DNA of 64,000 nucleotides from Streptomyces sp. NK08204 (GTDB lineage Bacteria > Actinomycetota > Actinomycetes > Streptomycetales > Streptomycetaceae), in the NCBI RefSeq assembly GCF_020400585.1, contig NZ_JAINVF010000024.1, positions 42,082-106,081 on the forward strand, written 5' to 3'. Each line of letters opens with the position of its first letter. Positions within the stretch are counted from its first letter, which is position 1. Position numbers and translations under genes: made by a program. Of the stretch, positions 17,255-26,748 are shown piece after piece. The notes under the pieces were generated by a model that did no database searches, was not told the DNA's origin, and saw only the letters and a program-made list of their open reading frames with translations.

Positions 17255-18235
17255 CTAGGCCAGCCGCACGCGCGGGTCGATGAAGGCGTAGGCGGCGTCG
17301 ACGATGATGTTGAAGAGCAGGATCATGGTGGCGGAGAACAGCATCACGCCGAGCAGCAGCGGAAGATCGCTGAAGAAGACCGACTGTACGGCGAGTTGGC
17401 CGAGGCCCGGCAGGCCGAAGGTGTACTCGGTGATGATCGCCCCGCCGAGCAGGGAGCCGAGGTCGATGCCGAAGATGGTGACGATCGGGATCAGCGAACC
17501 GCGCCAGGCGTAGCGGAAGAAGACGTACTGCCGGGACATGCCCTTGGCGCGGGCGGTGCGGACGTGTTCCTCCTGGAGCTGTTCGATCATCGACGAGCGG
17601 GACATACGGGTGTACTGCGCGGCGAAGATCGTGGAGAGGACCACCCAGGGGATGATCAGACCGGTGAACCAGCTGACGGGGTCCTGGGTGAACTCGTTGT
17701 AGGCCGGTTTGTCGAACCAGTGGGTCTGGTAGACGAGGACGGCCAGGGCCAGCGGGCCGAGGAAGTAGATCTGCATCGAGCTGATCACCATGGCGCCGGC
17801 GGTGGCCGCCTTGTCGATCAGCGTGCCGCGCCGCCAGGCGGCGAGCAGTCCGGTGCCGAGGCCGATGATCAGGAAGCACACCGCGCCGCCCAGGGTGAGC
17901 GAGACGGTGGTCGGCAGGCGGTCCATCAGCGTGCTCCACACCTGTTCGTTGGTGTGGTACGAGTACCCGAAACAGGGGGCGGGGCAGGGGCCCTGGGCGA
18001 AGTCGTTGCTGCCCAGCACGAGGTTGTGCAGGAAGATCCCGTACTGCTCGGGGATCGACTTGTCGAGGCCGAGCACGTGGTGGATGTTGGCGATGCTGTC
18101 CGGGTTGCAGGTCTTGCCGCACATCAGCAGTGCGGGATCCCGGGGCACCCCGAAGAACAGCAGGAACGTGACGATGCTCAGCAGGAAGAGGATGACGACG
18201 GCGCCGAGGGTCCGGCGGACGAGGAAGCGCAGCAT
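17255..18235 (-). CDS. bldKC: Oligopeptide ABC importer permease BldKC-like (OppB type)
   Basis: This 326-residue permease starts at ATG 18235 with MLRFLVRRTLGAVVILFL, so the first membrane helix is immediate. As in its paralogue at 7885-8859, the outer loop holds cysteines (LMCGKTC and GPCPAPCFGYS). The cytoplasmic loop is ARAKGMSRQYVFFRYAWRG, and the protein ends AYAFIDPRVRLA. A longer in-frame reading to 18652 would overlap the binding-protein gene and is rejected. It is the third gene of the bldK-type operon. Confidence 0.78.
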   Translation of the reverse strand: MLRFLVRRTLGAVVILFLLSIVTFLLFFGVPRDPALLMCGKTCNPDSIANIHHVLGLDKSIPEQYGIFLHNLVLGSNDFAQGPCPAPCFGYSYHTNEQVWSTLMDRLPTTVSLTLGGAVCFLIIGLGTGLLAAWRRGTLIDKAATAGAMVISSMQIYFLGPLALAVLVYQTHWFDKPAYNEFTQDPVSWFTGLIIPWVVLSTIFAAQYTRMSRSSMIEQLQEEHVRTARAKGMSRQYVFFRYAWRGSLIPIVTIFGIDLGSLLGGAIITEYTFGLPGLGQLAVQSVFFSDLPLLLGVMLFSATMILLFNIIVDAAYAFIDPRVRLA

Positions 18236-18330
18236 GACAGGGGCAGCTCTCTGACGTCGACGGGCCGGACGGCACCCGGCGCGCCGCCCCGGAAGGCTCC
18301 GGGGACGCGCCGGGTACCGGGCGGGGACGG

Positions 18331-20139
18331 TTACTTGATGAACAGGCGACGCGGGTCGACGCCGCCGATCACGTCGTCGTAGACGAGGCCGCCGACCCTG
18401 GAACCGGCGATCTGGACCTGCTTGTAGTACGCGGTCGGAACGACGTTGACGACGTCCTTCACGAGGTACTCGTCGAGCTTCTCCCACTCGGCCGCGGACT
18501 TCACCGGGTCGGTGATCGAGTTGATCCGGTCGATCTCGCTGTTGACCTTCGGGTCGTTGACCTGCGAGTAGTTCGACGCGCCGTCGGCGATGACCCGGCC
18601 GTCGTACAGCGGCGGGATGACGGTCGAGGCGGACGGCCAGTCGGCACCCCACGCGGTGTGGAAGATGTCGTAGTTGTTGTTCAGCTTGGAGACCTGGTCG
18701 TAGTAGGTCTCGGCCGGGATCTCCTGGCGCTGGACGTCGAAGCCGGCCTTCTTCAGGCCCGCGGCCATGGCGGTGGAGTACTGCTGGCCCTCGGGGGTGT
18801 TGATGTAGCCGAAGGTCAGCTTCATGTTGAGCTTGCCGGCCTTCTTCAGCAGCGCCTTGGCCTTGGCGGGGTCACCGGCGGGGTTCTTCTTCTTGCCCCA
18901 CGGGTCGAAGGCGGCGTTGTAGCCGGACACGGTCGGGGAGATCAGGCCGCCGGCGACCTCCATGGCGTCGGTGCCGCCGAAGGCGCGCACGAACGGGGTG
19001 ATCGGCAGGGCGTAGGCGATGGCCTCGCGGACCGTCTTGTCCTGCATGGCCGGGTGGTGCATGTTGATGTTCATCTGGCCCACGTACGGCTGGTAGCCGG
19101 AGACGGTGCGCGCCTTCATCTTCGGGTCGCTCAGCACCTGGGACAGGTTGCCCGCGTCGACCTGGTTGTTGAAGCTGACACCGGTCTGGTCCGCGCCGCT
19201 GTCGGCGAGCAGCGCCTTGGTGGACGTCTCGAACTGCTGGTTGAAGGTGATGTTGAACCGGTCGACGTACTGGTGACGGATGGGGTCCGTCTTCGGGTCC
19301 CAGTTGGGGTTCTTCACCAGCACCATCGACTTGCCGGACTTGAACGACTGGATCTTGTACGGTCCGGTCACCAGCGGCGCCTTGTCGTAGCGCTCCTTGG
19401 TGTCGGCCTTCTCCGAGACCACGGCGTACCCCGCCATGGCGAGCGCGTACGGCAGGTCGGGGTGCGGGGCCTTGAAGTGGAAGACGACGGTCTTGTCGTC
19501 CGGGGTCTCCAGGACGGAGCTGGGAAGGTGCTTGCCCTTGTACGGGCCGCCCTTGAGGAGCTTGCGGTAGGCGGTGCCCGGCGTGTTGGCCAGCCACTGC
19601 TGGAGGTAGGTCGGACCCTCGTTGATGAACGGCGCGAAGAGCCGTTCGATGCTGTGCCGCACGTCCGTGGACGTGATCGGGGAACCGTCCTGGAACTTGA
19701 TGCCGTCCTTGAGGGTGTACTTCCAGGTCTTGCCGCCGTCGGTGGTGGTGCCGGAGTCGGTGGCGAGGTCGCCGACCACCTCGTGGCCGCTGCCGTCGTT
19801 GTTGGTCGACTTGTACCCGGTGAGCCCTCTGTGGAGCAGCGTGGCGAGCGAGCCCTCGTCCGAGACGTAGATCTGCGCCGGGTCGAGGTGGGCATAGCTG
19901 TCGCGCTGGAGTACTTCCATCGTGCCGCCCGGCTTTGCGCCGGGGACGTCCGGCGCGGGACCCGTGGAGTCGGCGGCGCCGCCGAACTTGATGGACGCCT
20001 GCTGGCGTCTGGCGTTCTGCTGGTCCTTCTTGCCGTCGTTGCCGCTGTCGCTGCCGCCCTTGCTGCAACCGGTGAGCACAAGAGCTCCGGCCGCGAGCAT
20101 GGAGAGTGCGCCGTATGCGTGGCGTCCGCCCCTACTCAT
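18331..20139 (-). CDS. bldKB: Oligopeptide-binding lipoprotein BldKB-like
   Basis: This 602-residue solute-binding protein is close in length to the S. coelicolor BldKB as I recall it (about 600). The start at ATG 20139 gives MSRGGRHAYGALSMLAAG and the lipobox LTGC with Cys25; an ATG 30 nt upstream is less likely. The mature region begins with a charged linker and then shows the family 5 pattern (DSYAHLDPAQIYVSDEGS, DGIKFQDGSPITSTDVRHS). The C-terminal lobe has DIFHTAWGADWPSAS. It captures extracellular oligopeptides for the BldKA/C permeases. In S. coelicolor, loss of bldK gives a bald phenotype and resistance to the tripeptide antibiotic bialaphos. Confidence 0.78.
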   Translation of the reverse strand: MSRGGRHAYGALSMLAAGALVLTGCSKGGSDSGNDGKKDQQNARRQQASIKFGGAADSTGPAPDVPGAKPGGTMEVLQRDSYAHLDPAQIYVSDEGSLATLLHRGLTGYKSTNNDGSGHEVVGDLATDSGTTTDGGKTWKYTLKDGIKFQDGSPITSTDVRHSIERLFAPFINEGPTYLQQWLANTPGTAYRKLLKGGPYKGKHLPSSVLETPDDKTVVFHFKAPHPDLPYALAMAGYAVVSEKADTKERYDKAPLVTGPYKIQSFKSGKSMVLVKNPNWDPKTDPIRHQYVDRFNITFNQQFETSTKALLADSGADQTGVSFNNQVDAGNLSQVLSDPKMKARTVSGYQPYVGQMNINMHHPAMQDKTVREAIAYALPITPFVRAFGGTDAMEVAGGLISPTVSGYNAAFDPWGKKKNPAGDPAKAKALLKKAGKLNMKLTFGYINTPEGQQYSTAMAAGLKKAGFDVQRQEIPAETYYDQVSKLNNNYDIFHTAWGADWPSASTVIPPLYDGRVIADGASNYSQVNDPKVNSEIDRINSITDPVKSAAEWEKLDEYLVKDVVNVVPTAYYKQVQIAGSRVGGLVYDDVIGGVDPRRLFIK

Positions 20140-20250
20140 CACGAAGATTCCCACCCATCTGTGTGTCACCAGTGCGACGAAGTGTCACCAGTGCGGAGTA
20201 ACTGCTTGCTGTGACCGTGCAGTTGATGTGCGAGTGTTTGAGAGTGCTGG

Positions 20251-21285
20251 TCAGCGCGCGGTCTTGGGGTCGAAGGCGTCTCTGACCGAGTCCCCGAGCA
20301 GGTTGAACGCGACGATGAAGATGATCATCGAGATGCCGGGGAAGAACATGTAGGTGATGTCGTTGCGCATCACCAGCTCCGTGGACGCCTTCGCGAACAT
20401 CTGTCCCCAGTCCGGGGTCGGTTCGACGATGCCCACGCCCAGGTAGGACAGGCCGGCCTCGGCGGTGACGAAGCCGGGCAGCAGATACGTCGCCTGCACC
20501 AGCAGCGGTGTGACGACGTTGGGCAGGATCTCCTTGCGGATGATCCGCCACGAGGAGGCGCCGCTCACCTTGGCCGCCTCGATGAACTCCCGCTCACGCA
20601 GGGAGAGTGCGGTGCCGCGCAGGATGCGGCCGAGTCCCATCCAGCCCAGGAACCACTGGACGAGGATCAGCGCGACCACCCGGACGTACGTGGGCGTCTC
20701 GTCGCGCGGGCTGACGAAGAGTGAGACCACGACCGGCATGCTCGCGATGAAGAACAGCTGGGCCGGGAAGGCCAGCAGGAAGTCGATGACCCGCCCGATG
20801 GCGTAGTCGGCCTTGCCGCCGAGGTACCCGGCCGCGACACCGAGCAGGATGCCGGTGACCACCACCGCTATGGTGACGGCGACCGAGATCATCAGCGAGG
20901 TGCGGATGCCGTACAGCAGCTTGGTGAAGACGTCGTAGCCGTTGCCCGGTTCGAGGCCGAACCAGAAGTCGCCGCTGATGCCACCGTTGGGCTTCACCGG
21001 CACGCCGGCGCTGTCGAAGAGTTCGGGCCGTTCGTCCGCGTACACCGTGTACGGGTCCTTGCCGTACAGCTTGGCGATGAGCGGGGCCAGCAGGCCGATC
21101 AGGAAGAAGAAGCCCACGACGTAGGCCGAGATCACGCCCGTGCGGTCGCGCTTGAAGCGCAGCCACATCAGCTGGCCGGGTGAACGGCCTTCGAGCTTGA
21201 CGGTGTCGTCCGTCGTCTTCGGCTCTGGTTCACCGCCGACGACGACTGACGCCCCGCCGCCCTCAATGTCGATAGGACTTGTCAC
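20251..21285 (-). CDS. bldKA: Oligopeptide ABC importer permease BldKA-like (OppC type)
   Basis: This 344-residue permease is the first gene of the operon and starts at GTG 21285. A cytoplasmic N-terminus ends with SPGQLMWLRFKRDRTGVIS, followed by a KLYGKDPYT loop, the permease core with AAKVSGASSWRIIRKEILPN, and the end LLGDSVRDAFDPKTAR. Its match to the permease at 4897-5922 runs through all these landmarks. The operon promoter should lie within the 500 bp upstream, towards the typA terminator. Confidence 0.78.
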   Translation of the reverse strand: MTSPIDIEGGGASVVVGGEPEPKTTDDTVKLEGRSPGQLMWLRFKRDRTGVISAYVVGFFFLIGLLAPLIAKLYGKDPYTVYADERPELFDSAGVPVKPNGGISGDFWFGLEPGNGYDVFTKLLYGIRTSLMISVAVTIAVVVTGILLGVAAGYLGGKADYAIGRVIDFLLAFPAQLFFIASMPVVVSLFVSPRDETPTYVRVVALILVQWFLGWMGLGRILRGTALSLREREFIEAAKVSGASSWRIIRKEILPNVVTPLLVQATYLLPGFVTAEAGLSYLGVGIVEPTPDWGQMFAKASTELVMRNDITYMFFPGISMIIFIVAFNLLGDSVRDAFDPKTAR

Positions 21286-21786
21286 GGTTCGTCCGTTTCG
21301 CAGGTATGAGTGTGAGAGGTACCCGGATACTCCGAGGACGTGCGAAACCCCTGGAGGACGCGCGTAGTACTACGCCCGGTTCACACTGCTGGAAGCGACG
21401 GACTGACCCACCTGGTGCTCGTGACACCGCGCATGGGGGTTCCTCCTCATGACTTCACGTGTTCACCAACAGGAGAGGGCTTACGTCTTCCCTCCGACAC
21501 CCCTGACGGAAGGTCAGACACCCCCTGTTGCTCGTGAGTCGGCGCGCTGTCCCCACAGCGCGAGACCCATTGACCCGAGCGCTACGCGGCTAACTATCTG
21601 CCATGAGCCAGGTGGCGACCACCGTTCTAAAATCTCAATTCAGTCACAGCTGGCATGGAGAGCTTCCAAAAAATGGACAAACGGTTCGGCGGGAGAAGCC
21701 GCGAAACGGACGTGTTACATGGGTATCGGGCGAGCTTCTCCGCATTTCGGACACCACGGACGTGCGGGGGCCGGAAAATGGGTTGC
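21286..21786. promoter_or_regulatory. bldKA upstream region
   Basis: This stretch of 501 bp lies between the bldKA-like start and the typA terminator and should hold the bldK promoter. It has relatively A/T-rich patches around 21590-21680. I could not pick a convincing -35/-10 pair or a clear operator, and no frame looks coding. Confidence 0.45.
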
Positions 21787-21828
21787 AAAAAACCCGGGCG
21801 CCCCCACTCTTGGGGACACCCGGGTTCG
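21787..21828 (-). terminator. Rho-independent terminator of typA
   Basis: On the minus strand AACCCGGGTG and TCCCC pair with GGGG and the returning GCCCGGGTT around a short AAGAGT loop, followed by a run of T. It starts about 20 bp beyond the typA stop codon. Confidence 0.9.
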
Positions 21829-21848
21829 GGTCGGCCGGACCGGCCGGA

Positions 21849-23756
21849 TCAGCCGTGCTTGGCGCGGCTCGCGGCGCGGGCCCGCTCACGCTGGTCGAGG
21901 TTGACCTTGCGGATGCGAACGGCCTCCGGAGTCACCTCGACGCACTCGTCGTCACGGCAGAACTCCAGCGACTGCTCCAGCGACAGCTTGCGCGGCGGGA
22001 CGATCGACTCGGCCACGTCGGCAGTCGAGGACCGCATGTTGGTGAGCTTCTTCTCCTTGGTGATGTTGACGTCCATGTCGTCGGAGCGGGAGTTCTCACC
22101 GACGATCATGCCCTCGTACACCTCGGTGCCCGGCTCCACGAAGAGCACGCCGCGCTCCTGAAGGTTCGTCATCGCGAACGCGGTGACGGCACCGGCGCGG
22201 TCGGCGACCAGCGAGCCGTTGTTACGGGTCTGCAGCGCGCCGAACCAGGGCTCGTGGCCCTCGTGGATGGAGTGGCCGATGCCCGTGCCGCGGGTCTGGG
22301 TCAGGAACTCGGTGCGGAAGCCGATCAGGCCGCGGGACGGCACCACGAACTCCATGCGGACCCAGCCCGAGCCGTGGTTGGACATGTTGTCCATGCGGCC
22401 CTTGCGGACACCCATGAGCTGCGTGACGGCGCCCATGTGCTCCTCGGGCACGTCGATCGTCATGCGCTCGACCGGCTCGTAGACCTTGCCGTCCACGTCC
22501 TTGGTGACCACCTGCGGCTTGCCGACGGTCAGCTCGTAGCCTTCCCGGCGCATGGTCTCGACCAGGATGGCCAGCGCCAGCTCACCACGGCCCTGCACCT
22601 CCCAGGCGTCCGGACGCTCGGTCTCCAGCACGCGCAGCGAGACGTTACCGATCAGCTCGCGGTCCAGGCGGTCCTTGACCTGGCGGGCGGTGACCTTGCG
22701 GTCCTTCACGGCCGACTTCGCGTCGGCGCCCTTGCCGGTGCCGCCACGGCCGACCAGCGGCGAGGTGTTCGTACCGATGACCATGGAGATCGCCGGCTCG
22801 TCCACCGTGATCAGCGGCAGCGCGACCGGGTTCTCCGGGTCGGCCAGGGTCTCGCCGATCATGATGTCCGGGATACCGGCGACCGCGCAGATGTCACCCG
22901 GGCCGGCCTTCTCGGCGGGCTTGCGGGTGAGCGCCTCGGTCATCATCAGCTCGGAGATGCGGACGTTGCTGATGCTGCCGTCGCGCTTGATCCACGCGAC
23001 CGTCTGGCCCTTGCGCAGCTCGCCCTGCTCCACGCGCAGCAGCGCGATACGGCCGAGGAAGTTGTCGGCGTCCAGGTTGGTGACGTGGGCCTGGAGCGGC
23101 GCGTCCTCGTCGTACGTGGGGGCCGGGATGTGCTCCAGGATCGTGGAGAAGAACGGCTCCAGGCTGTCGCTGTCGGACGGGACCGTGCCGTTGTCCGGCT
23201 TGGTCAGCGAGGCGATGCCGTCACGACCGCAGGCGTAGACGATCGGGAACTCGATCTGCTCCTCGTCGGCGTCCAGGTCGAGGAAGAGGTCGTAGGTCTC
23301 GTTGACGACCTCGTCGATGCGGGAGTCCGGGCGGTCCGTCTTGTTGATGCACAGGATGACGGGCAGGCGCTGCTGGAGCGCCTTGCGCAGCACGAAGCGG
23401 GTCTGCGGCAGCGGGCCCTCGGAGGCGTCCACCAGCAGCACGACACCGTCGACCATCGACAGGCCACGCTCGACCTCACCGCCGAAGTCGGCGTGGCCGG
23501 GGGTGTCGATGATGTTGATCGTGATCGGTTCCCCGCCGTCCTTCGGGTGGTACTTGACCGCCGTGTTCTTGGCGAGGATCGTGATGCCCTTCTCACGCTC
23601 CAGGTCGTTCGAGTCCATGACGCGGTCGTCGACCTGGTCGAGCTGGTGGGCGGCGAAGGCACCGGCCTGCTTCAGCATGCCGTCGACGATGGTGGTCTTG
23701 CCGTGGTCGACGTGGGCGACGATGGCGACGTTGCGGATGTCGTGGCGCGTGGCCAT
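21849..23756 (-). CDS. typA: Ribosome-associated GTPase TypA/BipA
   Basis: This 635-residue translational GTPase is related to EF-G/LepA. The G1 motif AHVDHGKTT is at about residues 15-23, G2/G3 region IDTPGHADF at about 75, and G4 NKTD at about 130. Domain II and the EF-G-like domains follow (RGELALAILVETMRREGYE, then the TypA-specific C-terminal domain). ATG 23756 gives MATRHDIRNVAIVAH; the 48 residues added by an upstream start have no family counterpart. TypA binds the 70S ribosome and helps subunit assembly and stress translation. A terminator follows directly. Its place next to bldK-type genes agrees with known Streptomyces gene order. Confidence 0.95.
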   Translation of the reverse strand: MATRHDIRNVAIVAHVDHGKTTIVDGMLKQAGAFAAHQLDQVDDRVMDSNDLEREKGITILAKNTAVKYHPKDGGEPITINIIDTPGHADFGGEVERGLSMVDGVVLLVDASEGPLPQTRFVLRKALQQRLPVILCINKTDRPDSRIDEVVNETYDLFLDLDADEEQIEFPIVYACGRDGIASLTKPDNGTVPSDSDSLEPFFSTILEHIPAPTYDEDAPLQAHVTNLDADNFLGRIALLRVEQGELRKGQTVAWIKRDGSISNVRISELMMTEALTRKPAEKAGPGDICAVAGIPDIMIGETLADPENPVALPLITVDEPAISMVIGTNTSPLVGRGGTGKGADAKSAVKDRKVTARQVKDRLDRELIGNVSLRVLETERPDAWEVQGRGELALAILVETMRREGYELTVGKPQVVTKDVDGKVYEPVERMTIDVPEEHMGAVTQLMGVRKGRMDNMSNHGSGWVRMEFVVPSRGLIGFRTEFLTQTRGTGIGHSIHEGHEPWFGALQTRNNGSLVADRAGAVTAFAMTNLQERGVLFVEPGTEVYEGMIVGENSRSDDMDVNITKEKKLTNMRSSTADVAESIVPPRKLSLEQSLEFCRDDECVEVTPEAVRIRKVNLDQRERARAASRAKHG

Positions 23757-23924
23757 ATTGCGGCGTACTCCCGGAGTGGTGAGAAGGACCCTGCTGGGTA
23801 CGTCCGTGTGACGCGGGTCCTGCCGGGCTTGACATGCCACGGCCTCACCCCATGTTACGTGGCCTCGGGAGAGTCGGCCTCCCCAGGTCCGTTTGCGCAC
23901 GTCAAAGGCGTGCGGACCCGGGCT

Positions 23925-26150
23925 TCAGCCCTTCTTGGGACTGCGCGGCACCTTCGCGCCCTTCTTCAGGTAGCCCATGTCCTCGTAGATCGGCGTCTGG
24001 AAGCCGAAGGCACCGGCGTTGACCAGGTTCCGGCGGACGCCGACCAGCTGCGGACGCTGGTAGAGCGGGATCGAGCCGGCGGCGGCCCAGATCCGGGCGT
24101 CGGCCTGGCGGAGCAGGTCGCGTGACTCGTCCTCGTCCAGCGCGGCGGCGGCCTGGTCGAAGAGCTGGTCCACCTGGTCGGTGCCGACCCGGGTGTAGTT
24201 CTGCCCGATGTTCACCGAGCCGTCGGCGGCCGGGACCGGCTTGGCGTAGAGGGGCCGGGCGTCGGTGGCCGGGAAGGCGGAGGCCGGCCAGGAGTACAGG
24301 GCGAGGTCGTAGTCGCCGGCGGCGATGTGGTCCTTGAAGTAGCTCTCGTCCGAGACCTTGGTGATCGTCGTGCTGATGCCGACCTTCTCCAGCATCGCCG
24401 TGATCCGCCCGGCGACGGTGTCCAGTGTCTGCGAGCCGGGGCCGGAGGGCAGCACGAAGCGCAGGGTGAGCGCCTTGCCGTCCTTGGCGAGCGGACCGGT
24501 CTTCGCGCCGGCCGGTGCGGCCGTGCCCTTGGGTGCGTACGCGCCGGGAGCACCGCCGCCCCGGCCCTCCTGGGCGAGGTGCCTGCCACCCTCGTCGCCC
24601 TTGTTGCGCCTGTCCTCGGCCGGCTCGTGCCGCCTTTCCCTTTCGTCGCCGCTCTTGTCGTCGCCGCTCTTGTCGTCGCCGCTCTTGTCGTCGCCGCTCT
24701 TGTTGTCCTCGCCGACGATGTACTGGCCGTCCTTGCCGCCCTGGGAGGGCTTCTCCTGGTCCTTCTCGGGGCCGGCCGCCTTCTCCCCCTTCTTCAGCGG
24801 CTGGGTGACGGGCCCGCCCACCACCCAACCGGCGTCGGCGAGCAGCGCCTGCGCCTCCTTGGTGTCCTGGCTGCCGAGGGCGCCGCTGCCGTCGGTGTAG
24901 TCGTCCTGCCCGGACAGAGCGAGGTGACTGCCGACCGGGACGGCGGGCAGGCCCAGCGGGGTGAGGACCAGCCTGGCCAGTTGCCTGCGGTTCAGGGCCC
25001 GGGCGACGGCCCGCCGCACGCGCTCGTCGGTCAGGGGGCCGGAGGAGCCGTTGAGGGCCAGCTGGGTGTAGGCGGGCTCCAACGACTTGCGGACCTCGAT
25101 GTCGCGCAGCGCCTGCTGCTGCTCCAGGTACCGGCTGATGGCCTTGGCCAGCTTCTTCCGGCCGACGTGGACCTCGTCGGAGGCGAAGCCGTGCGCCAGC
25201 GCCCAGCCCCGCAGTTTCTTGGCGGAGGTCTTCCCGCCGCCCTGCAGCGGGGTGCCGGCGCCCTTCGAGCGGCCGGCGGCGCCGATCCGCTCGGCGTCGA
25301 CGGGGTCGATCTCGGCGAGGTCCACGCCGCCGTCGGCGAGAGCGGCGGCCCGCTTGTCGCGGGGCACGGCGTGCAGCACGATCTGGTCCAGCTTGGCGGG
25401 CCGGCCCCACCAGCGCGGGTTGCGGGCGAGGACGACGTCCTTGCCGACGGTGTCGACCTTCTCCACCCGGAACGGCCCGGCGGTCACCTTCAGCTTGCGC
25501 CGGGCGCCGTCGTTGAAGGCGTCCGGGGTGCCCATGACCTCCTTCGGGTACAGCGGGGAGAACAGCGACCTCCAGTCGGCGTAGGGGCGGCTGAAGGTGA
25601 CCCGGACCTGGAGGTCGTCGGCGCCGCGCTCGATCTTGGCGATGCGGTCGTAACCGGCGTTGCGGGCGGTCCAGTAGGAGCTGTTCCTGCCGGACAGGGC
25701 ACGCCACTGGGCGACGAAGTCGGCGGCGCCGATCTCCCGGCCGTCGCTCCACACCGCCTGCTGGTTCAGCTTGTACAGCACGACCTGCCGCGGCTCGGTC
25801 TCGATGACCTTCGCCGACTCCAGATAGGCGGGGTTCGGTACCGGCCGGCCGCTCGCGTCGAGCCGGAACATCGACGGCAGCACGGCCTGGGCGACGCGGG
25901 TGGTGCCCCCGTCGGCGTCGGCCTGGAAGACGTTCAGGGTCTCCGGCAGGGCGTCCACGGCCCACTTCAGGGTGCCGCCGTCGGCGACCTCGGCGCGGGT
26001 GACGGCTGCGATGTCCTGCGGGGCGAGGGGGGTGCTGGTCTTGTCGTCCGAGCCACAGCCGGCGAGGAAGGGCACCGCGAGCGCGCCCGCGGTGAGGAAG
26101 GCGACCGAGCGCATCACCGCGCGCGAGCTGACGCCGTCGTGGTGGGACAT
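23925..26150 (-). CDS. Large peptide-type solute-binding lipoprotein (SBP family 5), orphan
   Basis: This 741-residue lipoprotein has the signal MSHHDGVSSRAVMRSVAFLT, a hydrophobic core and the lipobox LAGC. The SBP family 5 N-lobe follows (DALPETLNVFQADADGG, AVWSDGREIGAADFVAQWRA). It is about 150 residues longer than usual because a low-complexity charged insert lies between about residues 455 and 540, including four KSGDD repeats. No permease or ATPase gene is adjacent, so it either shares an importer or acts as a sensor-like protein. It sits between typA and the sdh operon, transcribed away from the latter. The ligand is unknown. Confidence 0.88.
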   Translation of the reverse strand: MSHHDGVSSRAVMRSVAFLTAGALAVPFLAGCGSDDKTSTPLAPQDIAAVTRAEVADGGTLKWAVDALPETLNVFQADADGGTTRVAQAVLPSMFRLDASGRPVPNPAYLESAKVIETEPRQVVLYKLNQQAVWSDGREIGAADFVAQWRALSGRNSSYWTARNAGYDRIAKIERGADDLQVRVTFSRPYADWRSLFSPLYPKEVMGTPDAFNDGARRKLKVTAGPFRVEKVDTVGKDVVLARNPRWWGRPAKLDQIVLHAVPRDKRAAALADGGVDLAEIDPVDAERIGAAGRSKGAGTPLQGGGKTSAKKLRGWALAHGFASDEVHVGRKKLAKAISRYLEQQQALRDIEVRKSLEPAYTQLALNGSSGPLTDERVRRAVARALNRRQLARLVLTPLGLPAVPVGSHLALSGQDDYTDGSGALGSQDTKEAQALLADAGWVVGGPVTQPLKKGEKAAGPEKDQEKPSQGGKDGQYIVGEDNKSGDDKSGDDKSGDDKSGDERERRHEPAEDRRNKGDEGGRHLAQEGRGGGAPGAYAPKGTAAPAGAKTGPLAKDGKALTLRFVLPSGPGSQTLDTVAGRITAMLEKVGISTTITKVSDESYFKDHIAAGDYDLALYSWPASAFPATDARPLYAKPVPAADGSVNIGQNYTRVGTDQVDQLFDQAAAALDEDESRDLLRQADARIWAAAGSIPLYQRPQLVGVRRNLVNAGAFGFQTPIYEDMGYLKKGAKVPRSPKKG
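24643..24702. repeat. 15-bp tandem repeat encoding KSGDD
   Basis: Four perfect head-to-tail copies of TCGTCGCCGCTCTTG lie within the solute-binding lipoprotein gene. On the minus strand they encode a hydrophilic KSGDD pentapeptide repeated four times. The repeat number may vary between strains through slippage without shifting frame. Confidence 0.92.
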
Positions 26151-26438
26151 CTCTGCTACCTCCGGGAAGCCGCGGGCGTTATGATCACTTTTGGCGGTAT
26201 ATGGAGCTGATCACATCTATGCGGCCACTGAAGAGGAAACGATCCTGGAACACCGGGCGACACGGCGACGACGGGCGGCAAGCCCACCCGTGCGGCGCAA
26301 CACACACGGAAGGAGCACCGACACGCCTGCGCCAATCGCTGCACATGCCTTCACATCGGCAGGTGTGACGCGCAACACTCGCAGGCGCATGAACGTCGCC
26401 GCCGGGGCCCGCAGGACCCAGGGAAGTGAGGTCACGTC

Positions 26439-26729
26439 ATGTCCGTGCACGACGACATCACCGCTGTCCAGCGCTGCCTCGACGACCTTCAGCGGTCGTT
26501 GGGACGCCTGGAACAGCACCTCGGCACCATCGGCCTGGACATGCGCCGGGTCCGGATGGACGCCGCCCATCTGAGTGAAAGTGTGGCGCTGCTGCGCGAC
26601 GCGGCCTCCACGCCGGACGCAGCGCGCCGTCCCGACCTCGTCACCATCTCCGACACGCCGTACGACATCAGCCTGTGGACGGACACGGACGACGAGGGTC
26701 TCGGCGCCCGCGACCGCCACGCCCCCTGA
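26439..26729 (+). CDS. Conserved-looking small hypothetical protein upstream of sdh
   Basis: This 96-residue acidic protein starts at ATG 26439 behind GTGAGGT. The first 60 residues form an amphipathic heptad-like helix (DDITAVQRCLDDLQRSLGRL and SESVALLRDAA), suggesting a coiled coil. The rest is polar and ends near DEGLGARD. It lies 19 bp before the SdhC-like gene and is probably in the same transcript. No function can be assigned. Confidence 0.6.
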   Translation: MSVHDDITAVQRCLDDLQRSLGRLEQHLGTIGLDMRRVRMDAAHLSESVALLRDAASTPDAARRPDLVTISDTPYDISLWTDTDDEGLGARDRHAP

Positions 26730-26748
26730 TCGGGAAGCGGAGCATCCC

